Assembly (NCBI RefSeq): GCF_034259205.1 | Contig: NZ_CP139487.1 | Span: 3,348,001-3,412,000 of the forward strand | From: Peredibacter starrii | GTDB taxonomy: Bacteria; Bdellovibrionota; Bacteriovoracia; Bacteriovoracales; Bacteriovoracaceae | Reading direction: 5' to 3' | Length of the DNA stretch: 64,000 bases | Part shown: one piece after another, positions 1 through 8,134 of the stretch | Layout of the letters: every line of letters starts with the position of its first letter | Position numbering within the stretch: position 1 is the first letter of the stretch | Notes under the pieces: model-generated | The model's input: the letters and a program-made list of their open reading frames with translations, nothing else | Databases searched by the model: none | What the model was told of the DNA's origin: nothing | Position numbers and translations under genes: made by a program

Positions 1-1720
1 TCCCGGCGTAATAAAAATTTCCTTTGTCGATATAAGGATTCGTTACATACCCGCGGGCCACATAACCTTGAACAAGTCCAAGCTTAGTTAACCAGCGTAG
101 ACCAACACCCGGCGAGTACCACAGTCTCGGATCAATGTCCCAGGACTTCGCACCGAAATAAGCACTGTCGATGAACCCGAAGGCCTCTAGGGACTCAATT
201 ACAAAATAAGTCTTTCTCGCCTCTAGTTTGAGCTCAAGCTTGGTTAAAGCTCCAAGTCCATCATTATCCGGCAAGGTATTAAGGAGAAAGCCTCGAACAT
301 CATCACTTCCTCCTCCATAAAACTTAACCGAAGGTGGTAAGCTCTTTAACGTCACATCATCCGAGACCCAAGTCGTACCAGCATTGAAGCGATAGGCGCC
401 AATAATGGCCCCCTTCCCCACGAAGCCCAGCTCTTTCATTTCAGAGTAAGTTCCGTAAAGCATCAGGAGTGGATCAGTAAATCCAAGCGAAGGATGGCGA
501 AAATCAAAGTTGAATCCAAAGACACTTCCTTCTTGAGGATGAATATCAAAAAATTCATAGGAATGAGACATGAGCTGGCTACTGCCATTGATGTTTACCG
601 CAGAATAGGTCTTCGTATTTGGATCCACTTGAGCGTGATAAGTACTCGCTTCATAAGTGGGACCTAGAGTATAGGTCTGAAGATATCTGGGAGAATCATA
701 GGTCCATTTCATATGAGGTCTAAAACTCAACAGCGATTGTTCGTAATCAATCTGAGACTGACGACTTAATTCCACAACGGTGAAAAGAGATCTTCTAGGT
801 CTATTTTTCCAGAAAAATAAATCTGCGGTTCCATTTAAGGATTGAGACCTGACGGAGGCCTGAGCATTTAATGCCAGAATGGAGGCCATCGATTTGTAAC
901 GGTTATTTGACCAACGAAGCCTCGCCATTGGACCCAGTTCGGTACTCGCTCCAACTCCAAAGCGAATGGTGCGAGGTGGGCCCAGAATGAAGTATTGAGA
1001 CAGCTTAAAATCTTTCATGTCCGGAGAACAGTTATTCAGATAGTAAGTTCCCTGCATGACTTCCGCACGTAGAAGACGCTTCTCATTGAGCTTTAAGAGT
1101 TGATCACTAAAAGTGTCCTTCTCCTTATAGGGATAGTATCGGTCTAGCGCATTTTCATCCAGGCCCTTTATCTCTTCTTTATCAACTTCACCGAATGGAT
1201 AGGCCACTCCTTCATTTAAAGTGATTCGGACTTTTTGGAGTTCTGCATCTGCCATGACCTTGGGATCTGCACAGGGATAGCCTCTATCGCCCACAATTTT
1301 CTTTGATCTTTTTTCGAGAGCATCTAGTAGATTGGGATTTAAAATTTCTTTATTATAGCGGCGGTGAAGTTCCTTTTTGACCACATGCCTTTCTTTTTTA
1401 TTTTCTGTCTCAACATGAATTTTCTTCATCCGTCTTATAGGACCTGTGTCGACGTGCAAAACACCATCAATGGTTTCAAATTGAGGTTTTAAGAAACCAC
1501 GGGATTGCAGGAATGCCGTAAAGAAGTAGCTCGCCTGATAAGGAGGAATCACTTTATAGCTTTCGCTTTTAGGATCACCACAAACGAGAAGCTCTTCCGT
1601 TTCGGTGAGTTTCACATCCTCATCATGTCCATGGAGCACTACCGTGGGGCAGATATTCGTAGATGCATATGAATGAGAAATGGTGAGTAGAATGAGTAAG
1701 GAGAGCAACTTTATCTTCAT
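1..1720 (-). CDS. Omp85/TamA-like outer-membrane assembly protein (C-terminus off the left edge)
   Basis: An open frame of 573 codons runs from an ATG at 1718-1720 to the window edge without a stop. The product begins with a signal peptide (MKIKLLSLLILLTISHSYA), followed by a POTRA-like periplasmic region and then a beta-strand-rich region with alternating aromatic residues. Around plus positions 295-340 it carries the motif FYGGGSDDVRGF, which matches the GG..xVRGF signature of the BamA/TamA barrel (Bac_surface_Ag family). Proteins of this family insert or translocate proteins at the outer membrane; BamA has five POTRA domains and TamA three, and the short N-terminal part here (about 230 residues before the barrel) fits a TamA-like or reduced architecture better than BamA. 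Upstream, a divergent small exported protein starts at 1874. The remaining barrel strands and any partner such as TamB lie outside the window. Family call is firm, sub-family is inference. Confidence 0.8.
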   Translation of the reverse strand, partial: MKIKLLSLLILLTISHSYASTNICPTVVLHGHDEDVKLTETEELLVCGDPKSESYKVIPPYQASYFFTAFLQSRGFLKPQFETIDGVLHVDTGPIRRMKKIHVETENKKERHVVKKELHRRYNKEILNPNLLDALEKRSKKIVGDRGYPCADPKVMADAELQKVRITLNEGVAYPFGEVDKEEIKGLDENALDRYYPYKEKDTFSDQLLKLNEKRLLRAEVMQGTYYLNNCSPDMKDFKLSQYFILGPPRTIRFGVGASTELGPMARLRWSNNRYKSMASILALNAQASVRSQSLNGTADLFFWKNRPRRSLFTVVELSRQSQIDYEQSLLSFRPHMKWTYDSPRYLQTYTLGPTYEASTYHAQVDPNTKTYSAVNINGSSQLMSHSYEFFDIHPQEGSVFGFNFDFRHPSLGFTDPLLMLYGTYSEMKELGFVGKGAIIGAYRFNAGTTWVSDDVTLKSLPPSVKFYGGGSDDVRGFLLNTLPDNDGLGALTKLELKLEARKTYFVIESLEAFGFIDSAYFGAKSWDIDPRLWYSPGVGLRWLTKLGLVQGYVARGYVTNPYIDKGNFYYAG

Positions 1721-1873
1721 TCGAAAAGGAACTTATCACTCTGATCCTCGTCTGAAAATCAACAATCCATGACTCAAAGGTCTGGCGAAGTGCTTAAGGA
1801 AATTAAGATTAAATTGAACTGCACGAGCTATAAAAGAAATTGTATGTACGCTGCCACTTCCCAGGAGGAAACT

Positions 1874-2338
1874 ATGCGTGCATTAATTCTATTGGCCTTT
1901 CTTGTAAGTAGTCATGTTTTTGCAGGAGAATATGTTCCAAAGAAACTTCAATTTAACTTCTTAGGCGATGACATGGGTAATCGCATTTACTACAGATGCG
2001 AAGTGGTAAAAACTTTGGTGGCAAATCACCTTGAAAGCCTGGGTGCTATCTCAACCAACGTGAAGTGTTATGGTGGTTTGGAAGACTATGCACGCATGCC
2101 AGAATGGTCACCCATTACAGTGACTGCGCATTTCGAAGTTCCGGTACCAGCAGAAAACTCGACCCGCGAAGTAGTCGTCCTTAAAACTAAGGGTGTTGCC
2201 TCTGAAGATTGTTTTCTCAACACTTCTTTTCTTAAGACAGCGATCCCTTTTTTCCCAGGGGTCAAGATTCTTAAAAAATCGACTTCTTGTTTAAGTAACT
2301 ATTCTCGTTGGTCTTATACTGTCGAGATCGCAAAATAA
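1874..2338 (+). CDS. Small exported protein of unknown function
   Basis: Not recognised. I start it at the ATG at 1874 because it has a strong Shine-Dalgarno (aggagga, 1863-1869) and begins directly with a signal peptide (MRALILLAFLVSSHVFAGEY); the longer in-frame start at 1769 would bury the signal. The mature protein is about 137 residues with five cysteines (in the contexts YRCEV, VKCYG, EDCFL, TSCLS), which suggests disulphides in the periplasm. It stands alone between the divergent Omp85-like gene and a hairpin at 2355-2381. Confidence 0.65.
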   Translation: MRALILLAFLVSSHVFAGEYVPKKLQFNFLGDDMGNRIYYRCEVVKTLVANHLESLGAISTNVKCYGGLEDYARMPEWSPITVTAHFEVPVPAENSTREVVVLKTKGVASEDCFLNTSFLKTAIPFFPGVKILKKSTSCLSNYSRWSYTVEIAK

Positions 2339-2354
2339 AATAAGACACTTGCTA

Positions 2355-2381
2355 TAACCTCCGCTTCACTGGCGGAGGTTA
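2355..2381 (+). terminator. Stem-loop after the exported-protein gene
   Basis: A perfect 10-bp inverted repeat (taacctccgc / gcggaggtta) with a 7-base loop begins 16 bases after the stop at 2338. It lacks a T-run immediately 3' on the plus strand, so it may be a weak terminator or mRNA-stabilising hairpin. Confidence 0.5.
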
Positions 2382-2439
2382 ATCAGAGTAAAAGGCATTT
2401 CAATTTGTCTCATGCTGATCCACTTTTTAAGATGGCAGC

Positions 2440-3012
2440 ATGATCAATAAATTAATCATCCTACTATCTTTACTGACTGTTTTAATTTCTTGTGGAGGAG
2501 GAGGTTCCGGAAGCTCAAGCTCCTCTTCATCCAGTACTCCGACTCAAAACACTGAAACACCACAATCAAATCCCTTAAAGGAAGTTGACCTCCTTTCACC
2601 CAATGGCGACTCAATCCAGACAAGCATTGCATACACAAAGGATGATCAGCTGGAAGGGCTGCAAAATGTTCAGGACTCAGAATTTGCGGAGAACGAAGGG
2701 AAACTATTCTTTTATCTCAACGACAGCGCTCGAACTTTTTGGATGCCTAACACCTACTTCAATCTTGATATCATCTACCTTGATGAGGAGATGAAAATCA
2801 TAGATATCGTCTGGAATATGCCTCATTACACTGGCGATAATAATGAAGACATTCCAAGGGCCCCCACAATCACTAGTCGTCACGTTCTTGAAATGAAGGC
2901 CGGCTCTCCTATTTCTTCGAGTCTTGAAGTTGGTGACACACTCAAGTGGAACTCAACACTCACCTTAGATGAGACAGAATCACAAATTGCTGAGAGATTA
3001 GGAAATGAATGA
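2440..3012 (+). CDS. DUF192 family lipoprotein
   Basis: The N-terminus is a lipoprotein signal with lipobox around Cys18 (LISCGG), followed by a Gly/Ser linker of about 15 residues. Residues about 50-175 match the DUF192 (UPF0127) fold: conserved elements include GLQNV..., LFFYLND, RTFWMPNTYFNLDIIYLDE and the C-terminal VLEMKAG...GD. DUF192 proteins are small beta-rich proteins of unknown biochemical role, often exported. The gene overlaps the acetyltransferase gene downstream by 8 bases (3005-3012), implying co-transcription and coupled translation. The poly-serine linker is encoded by repetitive agctcc codons but is plainly coding. Confidence 0.8.
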   Translation: MINKLIILLSLLTVLISCGGGGSGSSSSSSSSTPTQNTETPQSNPLKEVDLLSPNGDSIQTSIAYTKDDQLEGLQNVQDSEFAENEGKLFFYLNDSARTFWMPNTYFNLDIIYLDEEMKIIDIVWNMPHYTGDNNEDIPRAPTITSRHVLEMKAGSPISSSLEVGDTLKWNSTLTLDETESQIAERLGNE

Positions 3013-3517
3013 AAAAGAAAAAATGCTTTCCGGTGATCTTTATTGGGCCGGAGATGAAGAACTTGTAAAAGATCGTGAGCGCTGTAAAGCGGCCCTCAAA
3101 GAGGAAAATACGAGAAGGCTTATTCCAAATGCACCAGAGAGTCTTTACATCCAATTTCCCTTTTATTGCGACTATGGTTACAACATCGACTGTGGTGAGA
3201 ATGTCTTCATTAATGCTAATTGCGTTTTTTTAGACGTGGCCAAGATCACGATTGGTTCACATGTACTTTTTGGACCGGCCGTTCAAATCTACACTGCTTC
3301 CCATCCACTGGATTATATGACCAGGAGAAAACTGGAATTCGCCAAACCAATTTCAATTGGCGACGACTCCTGGATCGGTGGGGGTGCCATCCTAATGCCA
3401 GGTGTGAGCATCGGTAATAGATGTGTCATCGGTGCAGGAGCGATTGTCACCAAAGACATACCGGATGATTCACTTGCTGTCGGTAATCCGGCAAAGGTCA
3501 TCAAGAAACTAATTTAA
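3005..3517 (+). CDS. maa: Maltose/galactoside-type sugar O-acetyltransferase
   Basis: This 170-residue protein aligns over its length with the NodL/LacA/Maa family of left-handed beta-helix acetyltransferases. It has the N-terminal Mac domain (KMLSGDLYWAGDEEL...R), the catalytic region FINANCVFLD and TASHPLD (catalytic His in the latter), and hexapeptide repeats ending SIGNRCVIGAGAIVTKDIPD and AVGNPAKVI. The family transfers acetyl from acetyl-CoA to sugar hydroxyls and acts as a cytoplasmic trimer. The sugar substrate cannot be told from sequence; the symbol is by family resemblance. It is translationally coupled to the DUF192 lipoprotein and shares a TTAA stop (3514-3517) with the convergent ctlX-like gene. 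Confidence 0.85.
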   Translation: MNEKEKMLSGDLYWAGDEELVKDRERCKAALKEENTRRLIPNAPESLYIQFPFYCDYGYNIDCGENVFINANCVFLDVAKITIGSHVLFGPAVQIYTASHPLDYMTRRKLEFAKPISIGDDSWIGGGAILMPGVSIGNRCVIGAGAIVTKDIPDDSLAVGNPAKVIKKLI

Positions 3518-4407
3518 AAGACCTCACCCATGAGGCAACGGGCACCACCGCCACCATAGGTTTCAATCGTATTTAGAGATGCATGCAGGATTTTACCTTC
3601 TTGAGAAAGTTGCTCTCGCTGTTCCGTTTTTAAACTATCATGGGCCCGGGTTGAGCATATCCAAAACTTCACTCCATTCTGATTTTGAAGGAGGAGCATG
3701 TTCCCATCAAAATTCTCCATTTGCTCGTGGGTGATATCAACAATTGCTTTGCCCGTTTCTGCAAAGGTCTTCGTCAGAAGAGCAAGTTCTGAAGGATTGC
3801 GAATGGATTCTATGTTGATAATAACGTTCTTCTTCCCCAAGGCCATCATCACATTCGTGTGATAAATCTGCTGTCCATTTTTGTCCACGGACTCAAAGGA
3901 CACAATTCGATATCCGGACTGCTCCGAAAATACGGTTAGAAGTTCCGGAGACGTTCTTGGAGCAAGACAAGCATAGGCAATCTTAAAGTCATGATCAAAA
4001 ATTAGACTTCCCGTACCTTCCAGATAAAGACCTCTCTCTCCATAGGACCGTAGATCGATAACTTCCTTTGCTTCTAATGCATCAATCACGTCTTGCCTGA
4101 ATTCACGGCGACGATTTGGAGCAAACATCGGGAAAAGAAAGACTCGTCCATCTGGCAATTTGCAAAACCAATTGTTGGGAAACAAAGCATCAGGAGTATT
4201 TTGTCCGGCCAGTTCTTCGAATTTCAAAATCTTTATTCCATGATCAGTGAGAACGTTTTGAAACCGATCAAACTCTAGTTGGGCCCTTGCCACAATTTCT
4301 GATTGAGACTCTACAGAAGAAGTATTTTGAAAACTATTCGACCCACTGGTCTCGGGATTTGAGCAAAAACTGAGGGGCCTTACCATGACAATTGTCGATG
4401 CATTCAT
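3514..4407 (-). CDS. ctlX: Amidinotransferase-fold hydrolase (CtlX-type)
   Basis: The 297-residue protein matches the citrulline utilisation hydrolase/arginine deiminase-related group of the amidinotransferase (pentein) superfamily. Diagnostic parts are the start MNASTIVMVRP, the substrate loop DALFPNNWF, the RREFR stretch, the catalytic His region IYHTNVMMALG, and the nucleophilic Cys291 in the C-terminal GGGGARCLMGE. These enzymes hydrolyse guanidino- or ureido-type substrates through a Cys-His-acid centre. No citrulline or arginine catabolic genes sit beside it, so its substrate here is open. It is a monocistronic gene convergent with the acetyltransferase. Confidence 0.82.
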   Translation of the reverse strand: MNASTIVMVRPLSFCSNPETSGSNSFQNTSSVESQSEIVARAQLEFDRFQNVLTDHGIKILKFEELAGQNTPDALFPNNWFCKLPDGRVFLFPMFAPNRRREFRQDVIDALEAKEVIDLRSYGERGLYLEGTGSLIFDHDFKIAYACLAPRTSPELLTVFSEQSGYRIVSFESVDKNGQQIYHTNVMMALGKKNVIINIESIRNPSELALLTKTFAETGKAIVDITHEQMENFDGNMLLLQNQNGVKFWICSTRAHDSLKTEQREQLSQEGKILHASLNTIETYGGGGARCLMGEVF

Positions 4408-4522
4408 TATTCAATCCTAACAAATCTAAAAAAATGATGGAAGCCCGTTTAAGGAAGTCAGTACCAGGGTTTAGAAAAATCTCTTTGTGTGTAAAAGTAT
4501 GGTCTCACACCTAGGAGGGATT

Positions 4523-5167
4523 ATGATCAAGGTACTTTTAGCAACAAATGATTCTATTCTCGAGAGAATGCTTCAGGTAACTCTCACCATAAACGGTCTA
4601 TCAGTCAACTCTGTGGCCGATTTGGATGGAATTACAGCTCAACTTAGAAAAGATGACTACAATATTCTTTTACTCGATAGAAACTTTTCAGATGCCGGCA
4701 TTCTGGTAAGACGGGAAGGATTCAAACTACCAGTTCTTGCCCTGACCAAAGCGCCAAAAGCATCTAGCGTGAAGGACATCGAATTTCTGGCCGATCCATT
4801 CGACTTCCCTTCTCTGAAACTAAAAATGAATGGCATGTTGAAGAAACGTTTCAATTTGAAAGAGAGAATAATTGAATCCGGGCAGCTTAAAATTGACGTC
4901 ATCAATCAACTCGCAACGATCAAGAACGAAGTGATCAATCTGGGTAAGGTTGAGTTTGCCATTCTGGTTTCGCTAAGTAGAAAAGCGGGGTCCATCGTTA
5001 CAAAGGAAAAATTACGAAGTGATCTCGAGGCCCAAGGGCAGTTCTTTAATACCGCGATCTATCACCACATCAAAGAACTGAAACGAAAACTCAAAGTGGC
5101 AACAGGTCAGGGCCTTAATATTAAGTTCGTGACAGGAGAAGGTTATCAATTGATGAACGAAGGATGA
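4523..5167 (+). CDS. Response regulator with degenerate receiver and OmpR-type winged helix
   Basis: The ATG at 4523 has an aggaggga ribosome site 5 bases upstream and gives 214 residues; a start at 4487 adds 12 unlikely residues. Residues 1-105 resemble a shortened receiver: Asp52 in ILLLDRNF sits at the phospho-acceptor site, but the acidic pair is reduced to N9-D10 and the conserved lysine of the K-P-F motif is replaced (LADPF at 89-93). Residues about 120-214 form a winged helix of the OmpR/PhoB type (LGKVEFAILVSLS..., IYHHIKELKRKL, FVTGEGYQL). It lies 18 bases before the alkD-like gene on the same strand. No kinase is adjacent. Likely a DNA-binding regulator with atypical or phosphorylation-independent control (inference). 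Confidence 0.78.
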   Translation: MIKVLLATNDSILERMLQVTLTINGLSVNSVADLDGITAQLRKDDYNILLLDRNFSDAGILVRREGFKLPVLALTKAPKASSVKDIEFLADPFDFPSLKLKMNGMLKKRFNLKERIIESGQLKIDVINQLATIKNEVINLGKVEFAILVSLSRKAGSIVTKEKLRSDLEAQGQFFNTAIYHHIKELKRKLKVATGQGLNIKFVTGEGYQLMNEG

Positions 5168-5185
5168 CTTTGATAGCATTAAAAA

Positions 5186-5887
5186 ATGAATGCTAAGTCC
5201 ATTATCAAAGACATCAAAAGTTATGCTGACCCTTCAAGGGCCAAAGAACTTCAACGTTACTTTAAAACTGGCAAAGGGGAATATGGAGAGGGAGATATTT
5301 TTATCGGCCTTACCGTTCCCCAAACCAGATCTTTGGCAAGAACTCATCAACAGGCATCTTTGGAAACAATAGCAGAATTATTGAAATCACCAATTCATGA
5401 AATAAGACTCTGTGCTCTTCTGATTCTGGTTCAGCAATTCAGCAAGGTCCTTGAGGAAGATCAAGAACGAATAGTCCGTTTTTATCTTCGTCACAAGAAG
5501 TATATCAATAATTGGGACTTGGTCGACTTGTCAGCACCTTCAATATTAGGTTCCTATGCTCTTCGCTCCCACGATTACGGCCTGATAAATAAGCTCATTA
5601 AGTCAAAACGTCTCTGGGACCGACGTATCGGGATGCTCTCGACTTTCCCTTTTATTAAAAAGGGCAAGGTCGACATCGTTTATCGGTTTGCTATTATCCT
5701 CATGGATGATCCGGAAGATCTCATGCATAAAGCAGCAGGGTGGATGCTCAGAGTGGCGGGTAAAAGAGATCCGGAAAGACTCCTCACATTCACTCAAAAA
5801 AATGCTAAGCGAATGCCCAGGACGATGCTGAGATACGCTATTGAAAAGTTCCCTCCTAAAAAAAGAAAGGAACTGTTAAGTCTTTAG
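5186..5887 (+). CDS. alkD: AlkD-type DNA alkylation repair glycosylase
   Basis: The 233-residue protein is an all-helical HEAT-like repeat protein of the AlkC/AlkD superfamily, which excises N3- and N7-alkylated purines without base flipping. The residues known to be essential in Bacillus cereus AlkD (Trp109, Asp113, Arg148) align with Trp110 and Asp114 in NNWDLVDL and Arg147 in LWDRRIGML. Other hallmarks are TVPQTRSLAR and HKAAGWMLR. Length is typical. It follows the degenerate response regulator by 18 bases and may share its transcript; the ribosome site is weak. Its stop overlaps that of the next, convergent gene by 4 bases. Confidence 0.85.
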   Translation: MNAKSIIKDIKSYADPSRAKELQRYFKTGKGEYGEGDIFIGLTVPQTRSLARTHQQASLETIAELLKSPIHEIRLCALLILVQQFSKVLEEDQERIVRFYLRHKKYINNWDLVDLSAPSILGSYALRSHDYGLINKLIKSKRLWDRRIGMLSTFPFIKKGKVDIVYRFAIILMDDPEDLMHKAAGWMLRVAGKRDPERLLTFTQKNAKRMPRTMLRYAIEKFPPKKRKELLSL

Positions 5888-6426
5888 TGCTTAGGAACTT
5901 TATAAGTCAGCTCTACTCCGCCAGTGCCTCTTTGTTGGACTGATTCAAGTATGAGAGGTGGATTTGTGAGTCTAGGGAACAGCGGAGCACCACCGCCAAT
6001 TGTGGTAGAGGCCACGTGCAGTTGCATTTCATCTAAGAGATTGGCATCATAAAACTTTCCAGCGAGTTCTCCCCCACCCATGATCCAAATTGTTTTGCCA
6101 TTGGCAATTTCAGACATTTTCTGATGAACCGGAACGACATCACCTCTTACGATTCGTATATCAGCGTTATCAATCAAAGGAAGATTCTCTTTAGAGGTAA
6201 AGACAAAACTCGGAACTTTATAAGGCCAAGATTCTTTGGACTTTGAGAGATGATCATACAGCCACATATAAGTAGTCGATCCCATGGCAAGGACTCCAAC
6301 ACTATTCACAAAATTTTCAATGACATTGCCCTCCGGCTCGCCGAATTGAAAGAGCCACTCAAGAGAATTATTTTTGTCAGCGATGTATCCATCCAGGCTT
6401 GTTGCCGCGAAGTAAATTGTCTTCAT
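5884..6426 (-). CDS. Dihydrofolate reductase-fold (RibD C-terminal-like) protein
   Basis: The 180-residue protein has the start MKTIYFAATSLDGYIAD, a VGVLAMGSTTYMWL stretch and the nucleotide-binding IWIMGGGELAGKFY plus DEMQLHVASTTIGGGAPLFP, typical of the RibD_C/YwjB/YyaP group of NADPH-binding reductases. These small stand-alone members are related to dihydrofolate reductase but few have known substrates. It is monocistronic and convergent with alkD. Confidence 0.82.
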   Translation of the reverse strand: MKTIYFAATSLDGYIADKNNSLEWLFQFGEPEGNVIENFVNSVGVLAMGSTTYMWLYDHLSKSKESWPYKVPSFVFTSKENLPLIDNADIRIVRGDVVPVHQKMSEIANGKTIWIMGGGELAGKFYDANLLDEMQLHVASTTIGGGAPLFPRLTNPPLILESVQQRGTGGVELTYKVPKH

Positions 6427-6511
6427 ATTGACCTCTGCAAATTTACTTTCATTCTACAGGGCAGGAATCTCATGAGTAAAGGTATTCACCGTACCCTGCA
6501 AGGAGTTAATT

Positions 6512-7165
6512 ATGAAATCAATTCTAGCTTCCTTACTTGTTCTTTCAATTCTCTCCGTAGGATGTTCCAGCGATAGTAAAAATAAAAAGACCATGGCGGG
6601 TGCAGGAATTGGGACTGCAGTCGGCGCAGGAGTGGGGGCCATTTTAGGAAAAGAAAAAGGCGCAGTGATCGGGGCCGCATTGGGTGCCGGGATTGGTGGA
6701 TATGCAGGACACAGAATGGACAAGCAGGCCGCAGAACTTGAAAAGATAGCCGAAACAAAACGCACTGAAATGGGACTCGTTACTAAACTCAAGAGTGATA
6801 TTTTATTCGACACCGGCAAAGCAGAGTTAAAAGCAAATGCTCAAACGAATCTTAAACAGATGGCGGATATTATGAAAAAGTATCCGGAAAATATTCTCAA
6901 CATCAAAGGCTATACAGACAACACTGGCAAATCCACAACAAACGAAAAATTATCTCAAAGTCGTGCAGACGCTGTTAGACAAGCGCTCATTAGAGATGGA
7001 ATGCCTGCCAATGTCATTAGCACGGAAGGAATGGGACCAGCTAATCCCATCGCCAGTAATAACTCTGCCGATGGAAGAAAGAAAAATCGCCGAGTCGAGA
7101 TTGAAATCACAGTGGATCAATCAAAGGTACCAAAAGAAAAGAAACAAGCTCAGGAAGAAAATTAA
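6512..7165 (+). CDS. OmpA-family lipoprotein with glycine zipper
   Basis: A strong ribosome site (aaggag) precedes the ATG. The product has a lipobox with Cys18 (LSVGCSS), a glycine-zipper segment at about 28-72 (GAGIGTAVGAGVGAILG...GIGGYAG) and an OmpA-like peptidoglycan-binding domain at about 90-205 (ILFDTGKAEL, IKGYTDNTG, LSQSRADAVRQAL, NRRVEIEI). This architecture is that of YiaD-type outer-membrane lipoproteins that tether the membrane to peptidoglycan. The C-terminal tail is Lys/Glu/Gln rich. A tiny convergent lipoprotein gene abuts its stop codon. Confidence 0.88.
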   Translation: MKSILASLLVLSILSVGCSSDSKNKKTMAGAGIGTAVGAGVGAILGKEKGAVIGAALGAGIGGYAGHRMDKQAAELEKIAETKRTEMGLVTKLKSDILFDTGKAELKANAQTNLKQMADIMKKYPENILNIKGYTDNTGKSTTNEKLSQSRADAVRQALIRDGMPANVISTEGMGPANPIASNNSADGRKKNRRVEIEITVDQSKVPKEKKQAQEEN

Positions 7166-7306
7166 TTACTCTTTCTGATAGAAACAACTGTTTCTGATAT
7201 CGGCCAAGGGATCATCCTTGATACATATCAATTGCTGAGGTTCTGTTCTTTTATCTGGACTGGCGCAAGAGACTAGAAACAATAGGAAAAGTATAGAAGT
7301 TTTCAT
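7166..7306 (-). CDS. Very small predicted lipoprotein (46 residues)
   Basis: Reading the minus strand from the ATG at 7304-7306 gives 46 codons and a TAA at 7166-7168. The N-terminus MKTSILFLLFLVSCASPDK is a complete lipoprotein signal with lipobox LVSC; the mature part is about 33 residues with two further cysteines. It ends exactly where the OmpA lipoprotein gene ends (7165), leaving no gap. The ribosome site is weak (gcggt). No family recognised; the signal sequence is the main support. Confidence 0.5.
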   Translation of the reverse strand: MKTSILFLLFLVSCASPDKRTEPQQLICIKDDPLADIRNSCFYQKE

Positions 7307-7390
7307 ACCGCATATAACGCAAACAATCTCCGCTTTGTGACGGCCTTAGGCGTCTCCCTAAGAATTAAACAAACCACTATGATGTGCTTG

Positions 7391-8134
7391 ATGAAATACA
7401 TCTGGATAATTCTTATTTTCCTATTCATCGATCAAGCCAAGGCACAACAGTACAACTCAGATAGTTGGCTCTCTAAGCCTCATGGAACAGTCACAGTTAT
7501 TCCTACGGTGGGAGAACGAAACTCTATGCTGATGTCGACTTTCTCTCTTTTCCCTGACTGGGAATTTACTTACGCAATTTATACTTACAACAAGGACGAT
7601 GACCCAAGAACAGATGATGGACACTCTACATCTTGGTACGCCAAGTACATGTTCTGGCAAAATGATGAGAAGAACGGAGGCGGATCCGTAAAATTTGGTA
7701 CCGGTATGTTTCCCGGCACGATTAAAGGAGAAAGCAGTTTCGATGATGCTTTCAACACCTATTGGGTAAATTTTCCATTCACCTTTCCCTTTGCCCATAA
7801 CAAGTTCTCTTGGGACATCATGCCAGGAGCAAGTGTTACACGAACCTATAAGCCCGATGATACAACCAATGCGCTGGGGTTCACCTACTCCACCCGTCTT
7901 GCTTATTATCCCTGGGATCAAATCTGGTCAATTGTGGGAGAGGTCTTCGGAACCGAAGGGCAAGTTTATGCTAAACCCGAATATAAGATTGGCCTTCGAT
8001 GGGAACCGAACCAATACGCAACATGGGCTTTGACCTACGGACAAGAGTTTAATGGCAATGAAGGAGCAGGTGTAGAATTTGGCGTGATGATTTTCACTCC
8101 ACAATTTGCTTGTTTTGGCCCATGCAAGAATTAA
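7391..8134 (+). CDS. Predicted outer-membrane beta-barrel protein
   Basis: I favour the ATG at 7391 because it starts a clean signal peptide (MKYIWIILIFLFIDQAKAQQ); ATGs at 7379 and 7382 are also possible and none has a clear ribosome site. The mature protein is rich in aromatic, alternating strands (WEFTYAIYTY, WYAKYMFW, YWVNFPFTFPF, YATWALTYGQEF) and resembles small barrel proteins of unknown function. It overlaps the uvrA2 start by 13 bases, so the two are probably co-transcribed. Confidence 0.65.
   Translation: MKYIWIILIFLFIDQAKAQQYNSDSWLSKPHGTVTVIPTVGERNSMLMSTFSLFPDWEFTYAIYTYNKDDDPRTDDGHSTSWYAKYMFWQNDEKNGGGSVKFGTGMFPGTIKGESSFDDAFNTYWVNFPFTFPFAHNKFSWDIMPGASVTRTYKPDDTTNALGFTYSTRLAYYPWDQIWSIVGEVFGTEGQVYAKPEYKIGLRWEPNQYATWALTYGQEFNGNEGAGVEFGVMIFTPQFACFGPCKN

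Noticed and set aside
2500-2545. Short repeat-like agctcc tract that looked like a microsatellite
   Set aside because: It encodes the Gly/Ser linker after the lipobox of the DUF192 lipoprotein.
6590-6720. GC-rich internal repeat suggestive of a structured RNA
   Set aside because: It is the glycine-zipper coding part of the OmpA lipoprotein.
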